Source: an uncultured Collinsella sp. (GTDB taxonomy: Bacteria > Actinomycetota > Coriobacteriia > Coriobacteriales > Coriobacteriaceae). From it: a stretch of 20,329 bases of DNA. The stretch is from positions 1-20,329 of the forward strand of contig CAKUGH010000027.1 of assembly GCA_934654605.1 (NCBI GenBank), written 5' to 3'. The position numbers were made by a program, and so were the translations under genes. This document shows, in pieces, positions 14,759 to 20,329 of the stretch. The notes under the pieces are model-generated. The model was not told where the DNA came from. It was given only the letters and a program-made list of their open reading frames with translations, and searched no databases. How positions within the stretch are numbered: position 1 is the stretch's first letter; each line of letters begins with the position of its first letter.

Positions 14759-15567
14759 GCGCCGGCCAGCCAGGTGCGCATCTCATCCTTTAGGCGCTCC
14801 CAGGTCGCCTGTGCGGCGGGATCGGTAAAGGGCCGCGTAATGCCAAAGGGCGCGTCGAGCAGACGGTAGATATCTCCCTGCTCGCGCGCCAGCGCGCGGC
14901 TTGCCGGATAGACGAGCTCAAACATAAAGCAGATAAGCCCCACCAAGTAGTCTGCGGGCTCATCGCGCTCGTCGCGCGCGACACAGCGGCGCTCTTCAAA
15001 GGCGGCAAGTGTCGGTGCCGAGAAGTGGCTGGAAAGAAACGTGTCCTCATCGACCTTAAGGATGGTATCGACGGTGCTGTCGGCAATGGTGCGCATAATG
15101 TCGACCTTGTCGCCATCGCGCACGATATCGCAGAAGCGCCGCGTGCGCTCGTCGAGTTGCGCCGGCAGGCGAAAGTCGCTGTGATAGGCGATGCTCGCGC
15201 GGATGAGCTCGTCGTGCGTGTCGGTCTCGATAAAATCTCGGATGCTCGTCGTGGCGGGCGCGTCTGCAGGGTTCTCGCCAAAGAGGACCTCGACGCCCAG
15301 TGCCGCATGGCTCATGCTCTCGGCATCCTTAAAGGTGTCCCAGCGTCGCAGCTGCTCAAAGCGGCCCATATCGTGCAGCAAGCCGCAGAGCCAGGCCAAG
15401 TCAATATTCTCTGTCGACCAGTCCTGCTCGCGCGCCACGGTATCGCACGCTTCCGCCACGTGATAGGTATGTTCGATCTTGAGTGCGATGCGCGGATTGG
15501 CGGCATCGTAAGCATCGGTATAGCGTTTGAAGGCCGCGGTCGCCCGGCTCCGATCGATAGCTGTCAT
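14755..15567 (-). CDS. HD-domain metal-dependent phosphohydrolase
   Basis: This 270-aa protein of the HD superfamily shows H36 (IEHTYHVAEAC), the HD doublet H65-D66 (CGLLHDMGRFEQ), further His residues at 87 and 129 and RDGDKVDIMR (D153, D156). The spacing H...HD...D is characteristic of the catalytic metal site. Substrate is unknown; nucleotides or phosphorylated metabolites are usual for the family. The ATG is preceded by AGGAAG five bases upstream. The gene converges on etfA, and the two stop codons overlap in the 4-base TTAA at 14755-14758. Confidence 0.85.
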   Translation of the reverse strand: MTAIDRSRATAAFKRYTDAYDAANPRIALKIEHTYHVAEACDTVAREQDWSTENIDLAWLCGLLHDMGRFEQLRRWDTFKDAESMSHAALGVEVLFGENPADAPATTSIRDFIETDTHDELIRASIAYHSDFRLPAQLDERTRRFCDIVRDGDKVDIMRTIADSTVDTILKVDEDTFLSSHFSAPTLAAFEERRCVARDERDEPADYLVGLICFMFELVYPASRALAREQGDIYRLLDAPFGITRPFTDPAAQATWERLKDEMRTWLAGA

Positions 15568-15608
15568 AATGACTTCCTAAAAAGTTTGCGTTGTTCGATT
15601 CGGTGGCA

Positions 15609-15614
15609 ATTGTA
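15609..15614 (-). promoter_or_regulatory. Candidate -10 (TACAAT) for the HD-domain gene
   Basis: On the minus strand TACAAT lies about 42 bases before the ATG at 15567 and would give a leader of roughly 35 bases. No good -35 hexamer is seen at 16-18 bases, so the call is tentative. Confidence 0.35.
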
Positions 15615-15647
15615 GGCGAACTCGGTTGCCGACGGACGACGATAACA

Positions 15648-15662
15648 GTGCGCGGTGCGCAC
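15648..15662. promoter_or_regulatory. Perfect GTGCGC-GGT-GCGCAC palindrome upstream of azlC
   Basis: A perfect 6-3-6 inverted repeat lies 33 bases before the azlC start, in the divergent region between the HD gene and azlCD. Its position fits an operator, or a leader hairpin if transcription starts upstream. The binding protein is unknown. Confidence 0.35.
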
Positions 15663-15694
15663 GATGTGGATGGCTTAACAGAGCGAGGAGCGAT

Positions 15695-16387
15695 ATGGTG
15701 CTCAGAATTGTTAAAACCGTTTGGCCGGTGATGCTTACCTATGTTGCGATAGGCGCGCCGTGCGGAATGATTATGGCGCAGACGGGAATGGAACCCTGGA
15801 TGGTCTTTGCCTTGAGTGGCACGTTCGTGACGGGCAGCGGGCAGTTCATGATCTGCAACCTGTGGCTGGCGGGCGTCCCGGCGGCATCGATTGTCGCAAG
15901 CGTCGCCGCGATCTCCTCACGCTTTGCGCTTTACTCGGCGTCGATCGCACCGTATCTGACGGGTGCCTCGAAGCGTCAAACGCTGGCGGTTGCCGCGACG
16001 CTCACCGAAGAGGCGTACGGCATCTCGCTAGCCAAGTTGGTCGAGGGGGATGACTGGGGCCCGCGCGAGTCCTTTGCGCTCAACGTGATCCTCATCGCAA
16101 CGTGGGGCGTCTCATGCACGATGGGCGCCGTTGTCGGCGCCGTCATCGATGTTCCCACCGCTATTGCTGGTTTTGTCTGCACCTCGCTCTTTATCTGCCT
16201 GCTCTTTTCGCAGCGATTGTCGCGCGGCAATGTCGTGGCTGCCGTTTTGGCTGCGGTATCCGTCGCTATATGCAAGTTTTTTGGGTGGACGAATGTCGCT
16301 GTGCCGGTGAGCGTGCTCGTCGGTGTTGCCGTGGCGCTTGTGTGCGATGTCCTTACGGATGGAAGGGGTGCCCGCGATGCCCGTTAA
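15695..16387 (+). CDS. azlC: AzlC family branched-chain amino acid exporter, large subunit
   Basis: This 230-aa integral membrane protein has the AzlC signature: an early helix with VAIGAPCGMIMAQ, then VFALSGTFVTGSGQFMICNLWLAG, ISSRFALYSASIAPYL and TEEAYGI. AzlC with its small partner AzlD exports branched-chain amino acids or analogues. The ATG at 15695 follows GAGGAG four bases upstream; the open frame extends further upstream but without a ribosome binding site, and the extra residues are hydrophilic. The 3' end overlaps azlD by 11 bases. Confidence 0.88.
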   Translation: MVLRIVKTVWPVMLTYVAIGAPCGMIMAQTGMEPWMVFALSGTFVTGSGQFMICNLWLAGVPAASIVASVAAISSRFALYSASIAPYLTGASKRQTLAVAATLTEEAYGISLAKLVEGDDWGPRESFALNVILIATWGVSCTMGAVVGAVIDVPTAIAGFVCTSLFICLLFSQRLSRGNVVAAVLAAVSVAICKFFGWTNVAVPVSVLVGVAVALVCDVLTDGRGARDAR

Positions 16388-16700
16388 CGAGTTCTTGGTC
16401 CTGTGGCTGTCGTCATGGGCTGCCATCGCGTTCTTCCGCATCGCGCCGGCGTTCGCCTTGCGCGGGCGGACCCTGTCGCCGCGCGTCACCGAGGCCCTGG
16501 GCTACATTCCTCCCGCTGCCTTTGCCGCGCTGGTTGCCAACGACTTGGTAAGTCCCGGCGCGTTCGATGCGGGGCTGTGGCCTGTCCTGGTTCCCTGGAT
16601 TGCGGCCGCCGGCGTCGTGGTGGTGGCGATAAAGACAAAATCGATGTTGTGGTGCTGCGTTTCGGGCATCGTGCTCTATATCGCCTTGAGTCTCGTGTAA
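16377..16700 (+). CDS. azlD: AzlD family branched-chain amino acid exporter, small subunit
   Basis: This 107-aa membrane protein has about four hydrophobic helices and the family pattern of a conserved short cytoplasmic turn (RGRTLSPRVTEALGYIPPAAFAAL) between helices 1 and 2. It is the obligate partner of AzlC. The ATG at 16377 follows GGAAGGGG and overlaps the end of azlC by 11 bases, so the two are translationally coupled. A short GC-rich inverted repeat (CAAGGC/GCCTTG, 16704-16724) follows the stop, but there is no U-run, so terminator function is unclear. Confidence 0.87.
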   Translation: MPVNEFLVLWLSSWAAIAFFRIAPAFALRGRTLSPRVTEALGYIPPAAFAALVANDLVSPGAFDAGLWPVLVPWIAAAGVVVVAIKTKSMLWCCVSGIVLYIALSLV

Positions 16701-16842
16701 GAGCAAGGCGCGCTTGCCGCCTTGGCCTAGCGAATCGAATTTCTCATCGAGCTGGTCCGCTCCTTCTGGTACCATGGTCAGACTTTACTGTAGCAAAGCA
16801 TGACGTGGGCTTTTGTTCCCCGTCAGCGGAAATGGGGGTTTC

Positions 16843-17865
16843 ATGGCACAGGAAGCAACCGCCAACGAGCAAAAGAAATTCAAGGTCCCGCGTATCCCGG
16901 GCGACATCATGATCTATCCCATGATCGTCGGCCTTTTACTCAACACCTTCTGCCCACAGGTCTTTGAGATCGGCGGCTTCTTTACGGCTGCCTGCCGTGG
17001 CGGCTCCAACACCATCGTTGCCGCGATTCTGCTCTTCGTGGGCGCCGGTATCAGCTTTAAGTCCACGCCGGGCGCCATCAAGACCGGCATCGTCGTGCTG
17101 ATCCCCAAGCTTATCGTTGCGGCGGCTCTCGGATTGGGCGTGGCCTATTTCTTTAACGACAACTTCCTGGGTCTGAGCTCCGTGTCCATCATCGGTGGCA
17201 TCACGTTTTGCAACATGGCGCTCTATACGGGCATCATGGGCGAGTTCGGCGACGAGTCCGAGCAGGGCGCCGTCGGCATCCTGTTCTTTACGGCCAGCCC
17301 CGCCGTCACGATGATCATCCTCGGTGTCTCGGGTCTCGCTAACATTCCGCTGGGCACTATCGTTGGCTCCATCCTGCCGCTCGTTATCGGCATGGTTTTG
17401 GGCAACCTGTTCCCGTTCATCAAGAACCTGCTGGTCCCCGGCACCAATCCCGCAATTGCCGTTATCGGTTTTCAGCTCGGTGCGTCCATGAGCCTGTCGA
17501 GCTTCATCACCGGCGGTATCTCGGGCATCCTGCTGGGCCTCATCACCCTCTTTATTGTCGGCCCCATCACCTTTGCCTTTGAGCGCCTGTGCGGCGGCAA
17601 CGGCAAGGCAGCTGTGGCCTGCTCCACCATTGCGGGTACGGCCATGACCACGCCGGTCGCGCTTGCCGAGGTCGCTCCGCGCTATGCCGAGCTTGCGCCC
17701 ACCGCGTACGCCCAGATCGCCACCGCCGTTATCATCACGGCGATCATGGCCCCGATCCTGACCGGCTGGGTCGACAAGAAGTTCTGCCGCGGCAAGGAAG
17801 ACCTGTCGGTTGCCGGTGTCGAGGCTATCGAGGAGGCTGTCGCGACCGATATCGCCGGTGAGTAG
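16843..17865 (+). CDS. kdgT: 2-keto-3-deoxygluconate permease (KdgT family)
   Basis: This 340-aa polytopic membrane protein of the KdgT family starts with a hydrophilic leader and VPRIPGDIMIYPMIVGLLLNTFCPQ. It has about ten transmembrane helices with characteristic GGSNTIVAAILLFVGAGI, GGITFCNMALYTG and CSTIAGTAMTTPVALAEVAP. KdgT imports 2-keto-3-deoxygluconate, a product of pectin and uronate breakdown, with protons. The ATG at 16843 follows TGGGGG; an in-frame ATG ten codons upstream has no ribosome binding site. No KDG kinase or aldolase gene is present in the window, so it seems to be a stand-alone importer. Confidence 0.9.
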   Translation: MAQEATANEQKKFKVPRIPGDIMIYPMIVGLLLNTFCPQVFEIGGFFTAACRGGSNTIVAAILLFVGAGISFKSTPGAIKTGIVVLIPKLIVAAALGLGVAYFFNDNFLGLSSVSIIGGITFCNMALYTGIMGEFGDESEQGAVGILFFTASPAVTMIILGVSGLANIPLGTIVGSILPLVIGMVLGNLFPFIKNLLVPGTNPAIAVIGFQLGASMSLSSFITGGISGILLGLITLFIVGPITFAFERLCGGNGKAAVACSTIAGTAMTTPVALAEVAPRYAELAPTAYAQIATAVIITAIMAPILTGWVDKKFCRGKEDLSVAGVEAIEEAVATDIAGE

Positions 17866-17888
17866 TCATCTGTTCGAATCAATGAAAT

Positions 17889-17956
17889 CGGCGTGTGCAA
17901 TTCACGCCGGCCGAGCGCCCGTACGGCATCTGTTATTCGGTGTCATTCGGGCGCTC
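17889..17956 (+). repeat. Two inverted repeats downstream of kdgT
   Basis: CGGCGTG/CACGCCG with a 7-base loop (17889-17909) lies 23 bases after the kdgT stop. It is followed by GAGCGCCCG/CGGGCGCTC (17913-17921 and 17948-17956), a perfect 9-bp pair around a 26-base loop. Both are GC-rich and could fold in the kdgT 3' end. Neither has a clean U-run, so they may be mRNA-stabilising structures or weak terminators. Confidence 0.4.
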
Positions 17957-17965
17957 TGCTATTAT
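17957..17965 (+). promoter_or_regulatory. Candidate extended -10 promoter for the GGDEF gene
   Basis: TGCTATTAT at 17957-17965 is a TGn extended -10 with a good TATTAT hexamer. It sits about 90 bases before the GTG at 18056 and directly before the terminator hairpin at 17967, so a transcript from it would start inside the left arm and escape full hairpin formation. Confidence 0.4.
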
Positions 17966-17966
17966 T

Positions 17967-17999
17967 CCCCTTACCCCTGCGGTGTAAGGGGTGTTTGTT
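17967..17999 (+). terminator. Intrinsic terminator between kdgT and the GGDEF gene
   Basis: CCCCTTAC (17967-17974) and GTAAGGGG (17984-17991) form a perfect 8-bp stem with a 9-base loop, followed by TGTTTGTT. This is a plausible Rho-independent terminator for kdgT read-through, about 100 bases after the gene. Confidence 0.6.
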
Positions 18000-18055
18000 G
18001 CCCGAGCGAATCTCGGACGATTTTGGCCACTTGGATATAGAGGGGATGGAACCTA

Positions 18056-19198
18056 GTGGTTAAGGCGCTCAAGATCGAGATTTTCCTGATGTGCATGATT
18101 ATTCTTATCGGGCTTGCCGCACGAAGCCGCCGCTCCTTGTTCTCGAGCACCCAGCAACTTTTGTTTAGCATGCTGGGCTATACGTCTGCTGCCTACATTT
18201 TCTTCGATATGATCTGGACGCTCTCGGACGGCGTGAGCACTCCTGTAGGCATCACGGCCAACTGGATTTCCAACGCGGTTTCGTTTTCGCTGTTCGCCAT
18301 CGCATGCCTCATTTGGTTTTTCTATTCCGAGACGATGCAGGGCTCACGGCTCCTGACCACGCCCTACAGGGTGGTACTTTTAACGTTGCCAACCGCATTG
18401 GTGGTCGTGCTGGCATTTACCAGCTATTGGACGCACACTATGTTCTATATCGATGCGCAGGGCGTATATCGTCGCGGAGCGCTTTATATGATTCAGCCTA
18501 TCGTGAGCTACTGCTACGTCATATATACGTCCTTGCATGCCTTTATTCAGACTCGAAAAGTCGAAAGCCTGCAAAAGAAGGCCATTTATCGCACCCTCGC
18601 CTTTTTTGCGGTTCCCGCTCTGGTGGGCGGTACCTTCCAGATTTTGTTTTCGGTACCGGGCCTTTGCGTCGGTATAACGCTGAGCATCCTGCTGCTCTAC
18701 ATCATCTACCAGGAGCAGCTGATCTCGACCGACCCGTTGACTGGCCTTAACAATCGCAACCGTTTTGAGACCTATATGCTGTCGCTGTTCTCAAATGTGG
18801 ATCAGGCCGAAGACGTGTATCTGCTTATGATGGACGCCGACGGCTTTAAGCAGATTAACGATCGCTATGGACATGTGGAGGGTGACCATGCCCTCCAGGT
18901 CGTATCTGCTACGCTCAAAGAGGTCTGCTCGGCGTCTGGTGGCTTTATCGCACGTTATGGCGGCGATGAGTTCGTGGTGCTTCAAAAGGCGACTGCGGAG
19001 CAGGACATCATGGACCTGTGTTCGGCGATTAACGACGAGCTCGCTCGTGCCGAGGTGCCGTATGCATTGCGGATGTCCATCGGTTACGCGCGGGTCGGCG
19101 ATAGTGTTGATACCTGGCAAGACTTACTTCGCGCTGCCGATGCGGAGCTCTACCGCGTCAAGGCCGAGAAAAAGAAAGCCGGCGTCCAGATACGCTAG
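18056..19198 (+). CDS. Membrane-bound GGDEF diguanylate cyclase
   Basis: This 380-aa protein has about seven N-terminal transmembrane helices (residues 5-218, a sensory region resembling 7TM histidine-kinase-type receptors) and a C-terminal GGDEF domain (about 222-378). The active-site sequence is intact: DPLTGLNNRNRF (226-237), the metal/substrate motif LLMMDADGFKQINDRYGH (256-273) and RYGGDEF (300-306). An RxxD inhibitory site is not seen five residues before GGDEF, so product inhibition at that site is unlikely. It should make c-di-GMP from GTP at the membrane in response to an unknown signal. The GTG at 18056 keeps the first helix; AGGGG lies ten bases upstream, a long spacing. No EAL or HD-GYP phosphodiesterase is seen nearby. 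Confidence 0.9.
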   Translation: MVKALKIEIFLMCMIILIGLAARSRRSLFSSTQQLLFSMLGYTSAAYIFFDMIWTLSDGVSTPVGITANWISNAVSFSLFAIACLIWFFYSETMQGSRLLTTPYRVVLLTLPTALVVVLAFTSYWTHTMFYIDAQGVYRRGALYMIQPIVSYCYVIYTSLHAFIQTRKVESLQKKAIYRTLAFFAVPALVGGTFQILFSVPGLCVGITLSILLLYIIYQEQLISTDPLTGLNNRNRFETYMLSLFSNVDQAEDVYLLMMDADGFKQINDRYGHVEGDHALQVVSATLKEVCSASGGFIARYGGDEFVVLQKATAEQDIMDLCSAINDELARAEVPYALRMSIGYARVGDSVDTWQDLLRAADAELYRVKAEKKKAGVQIR

Positions 19199-19202
19199 AA
19201 AT

Positions 19203-19233
19203 AGGGGCGAACGCTGGCGTGCGTGGCGCCCCT
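19203..19233 (+). terminator. GC-rich hairpin after the GGDEF gene, possible terminator
   Basis: AGGGGCG (19203-19209) and CGCCCCT (19227-19233) pair perfectly, with a further ACGC/GCGT pairing inside. It starts four bases after the stop. It lacks a U-run, so it may act as a 3' stabiliser or a Rho-assisted end in the gap between convergent genes. Confidence 0.35.
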
Positions 19234-19299
19234 CAGCTCATCGATGTGCCCCATTAAACTAAAGTATGTGAATCTCCTCTGCTAAATAAGGGCAGTTCG

Positions 19300-20235
19300 T
19301 TAGGCCTTTTTGGGTTTGTTGACGATGATGATGCCGCCGCAGACCAACAGCAGGGCAACGATGACGGTAACGGGGCTCGTGCCAGCGCCCTCGCCGAGCA
19401 GCAGCGCGCTCAGCAGCACGCCAAAAACCGGGTTCATAAACCCAAAGACCGAGACGCGGCTGACGGGGTTGACGGCAAGCAGGCGCGACCACAGCGAGTA
19501 GGCGACCGCGGAGATAAGCGCCATGTAGATGATGAGCGCGATGGCGGGGGCAATCGCCGTGGGGGAGAGCGCGCCACCCATCAAAAACCCGATGGCGGTG
19601 AGGACCAGGCCGCCGACCAAGAACTGCCACCCGGCAAGCAAGACGCCGTCGTGCTCGCGCGAGAAGATGCCGATCAGGCAGGTCGAAAGGGCACCCGCGA
19701 CGGTGGAGGCCAGGATAAAGCCCTCGCCGTCGAGCGTAAAGCCAAAGGTGCCATCCGCGCCCGAAAGGTTGACGAGCGCGACGCCGGCAAAGCCTAGCGC
19801 ACAGCCAAGCACCTTGGCCGCATCGAGCTTTTCGGTGCGAAATGCCAGGGCGGCAAAGAGGATGGCTAGGAAGTTGGCGCTGGCCTCGATGATGGAGCTC
19901 GACATGGCACTGGCGCGCGAGAGTCCCAGGTAGAAAAAGAAGTACTGCCCGATAGTCTGGAAGAGCGACAACGTGAGGATGGACTTGATATCGCGCGCTT
20001 GCGGAACGAGCGGACGGCGCTGGGCCACGCTCATGCCGACAATGACCAGCATGCCGGCAAGGGTGAAGCGCAGACCCGCGAAGAGCAGCTGCGAGGCGCT
20101 GTCGTGCGCGGGAATGCCAAAGAGGCTGTAGCCGATCTTGATGCAGGGAAAAGCCGACCCCCAGAGCGCGCAGCAGACGAGGCAGCCCAGGATGAGTCCG
20201 GGCAGGGTGGCGAGATACGGCTTGCGGCTTTCCAT
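19300..20235 (-). CDS. EamA/DMT family transporter
   Basis: This is a 311-aa membrane protein of the drug/metabolite transporter superfamily with ten helices in two EamA repeats. Typical landmarks are ALWGSAFPCIKIGY in helix 1, RFTLAGMLVIVG, the SRASAMSSSIIEASANFLAILFAAL stretch ending the first repeat, and MALISAVAYSLWSRLL and VSVFGFMNPVFGVLLSALLLGE in the second. Substrate cannot be told; metabolite or amino acid efflux is usual. The ATG at 20235 is preferred over one at 20277 because GGAAGGA lies close upstream and the longer version would run into the terminator hairpin. Confidence 0.88.
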   Translation of the reverse strand: MESRKPYLATLPGLILGCLVCCALWGSAFPCIKIGYSLFGIPAHDSASQLLFAGLRFTLAGMLVIVGMSVAQRRPLVPQARDIKSILTLSLFQTIGQYFFFYLGLSRASAMSSSIIEASANFLAILFAALAFRTEKLDAAKVLGCALGFAGVALVNLSGADGTFGFTLDGEGFILASTVAGALSTCLIGIFSREHDGVLLAGWQFLVGGLVLTAIGFLMGGALSPTAIAPAIALIIYMALISAVAYSLWSRLLAVNPVSRVSVFGFMNPVFGVLLSALLLGEGAGTSPVTVIVALLLVCGGIIIVNKPKKA

Positions 20236-20260
20236 GGTGTCCTTCCTACATGCGCGAAGC

Positions 20261-20296
20261 AAAAAAGAACCCGCCACCGGGAGTGCCGGTGGCGGG
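20261..20296 (-). terminator. Strong intrinsic terminator upstream of the DMT transporter gene
   Basis: CCCGCCACCGG (20270-20280) and CCGGTGGCGGG (20286-20296) form a perfect 11-bp stem with a 5-base loop. On the minus strand it is followed by TTCTTTTTT. It either ends a transcript from an upstream minus-strand gene beyond the window or acts as an attenuator in the leader of the transporter gene, which begins 25 bases later. Confidence 0.8.
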
Positions 20297-20302
20297 TGTT
20301 GT

Positions 20303-20329
20303 TACCCGATGGGATTGTACCCGATGGGA
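20303..20329. repeat. Direct repeat TACCCGATGGGA (two copies, the second at the window edge)
   Basis: Identical 12-base copies lie at 20303-20314 and 20318-20329. On the minus strand the bases between and around them contain TACAAT (20314-20319), a -10-like hexamer, so the copies would flank a promoter. More copies may lie beyond the window. Confidence 0.45.

Noticed and set aside
16704..16724. Terminator after azlD (CAAGGC/GCCTTG)
   Set aside because: The stem is short and no U-run follows, so it is only mentioned with azlD.
17866..18055. c-di-GMP riboswitch before the GGDEF gene
   Set aside because: The conserved core of c-di-GMP-I or -II riboswitches is not seen; only simple inverted repeats are present.
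1..20329. CRISPR arrays, tRNA/rRNA genes, insertion sequences or prophage genes
   Set aside because: No regularly spaced repeats, cloverleaf sequences, transposase or integrase motifs were found on either strand.

Overview
The window is about 20 kb of GC-rich, gene-dense bacterial chromosome. Codon usage, protein style and gene content (clustered Cys/[4Fe-4S] flavoproteins, Gram-positive secretion signals, a sortase-like C-terminal sorting signal, strong AGGAGG-type ribosome binding sites, frequent GTG starts) suggest a strictly anaerobic, high-GC Gram-positive of the Coriobacteriia, most likely Collinsella. The taxon is inferred from protein style, not from a marker gene.

Left part (1-7.5 kb). 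The 3' end of an Elp3-like tRNA-modifying enzyme is followed immediately by a membrane-anchored spermidine-synthase-fold methyltransferase, both on +. Facing them on the minus strand is a three-gene operon reading 6718 to 1106: a TerB-N/TerB-C protein, a BrxD-family P-loop ATPase and an Lhr-like superfamily II helicase. The order and domain set match the Shango anti-phage defence system (SngA, SngB, SngC). It has a good extended -10 upstream and an inverted repeat between genes two and three. A DUF554 membrane protein lies further upstream on the minus strand.

Middle part (7.6-11.1 kb). A minus-strand cluster encodes cell-surface proteins: a 98-aa protein resembling the end of DUF559-like nuclease-fold proteins, a 169-aa membrane-anchored protein, a 200-aa secreted protein, an 84-86-aa mini-protein ending in a non-canonical LAQTS sorting signal, and a 466-aa secreted Cys-rich protein. 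Overlapping or close gene ends suggest one transcription unit. I do not recognise a described system here, and it is the least explained part of the window. A 345-base divergent regulatory region with tandem repeats separates it from the next operon.

Right part (11.1-20.3 kb). A plus-strand operon encodes an FAD-linked 2-hydroxyacid dehydrogenase, EtfB, and EtfA with an N-terminal 2x[4Fe-4S] ferredoxin domain. This is the gene set of the electron-bifurcating (confurcating) lactate dehydrogenase. It converges, sharing a TTAA stop overlap, on an HD-domain hydrolase. Then come an AzlC/AzlD branched-chain amino acid exporter pair, a KdgT-type 2-keto-3-deoxygluconate permease, a structured intergenic region with a terminator, a 7TM-GGDEF diguanylate cyclase and, on minus, an EamA/DMT transporter with a strong intrinsic terminator in its leader. 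I see no transposase, integrase, CRISPR array, rRNA or tRNA.
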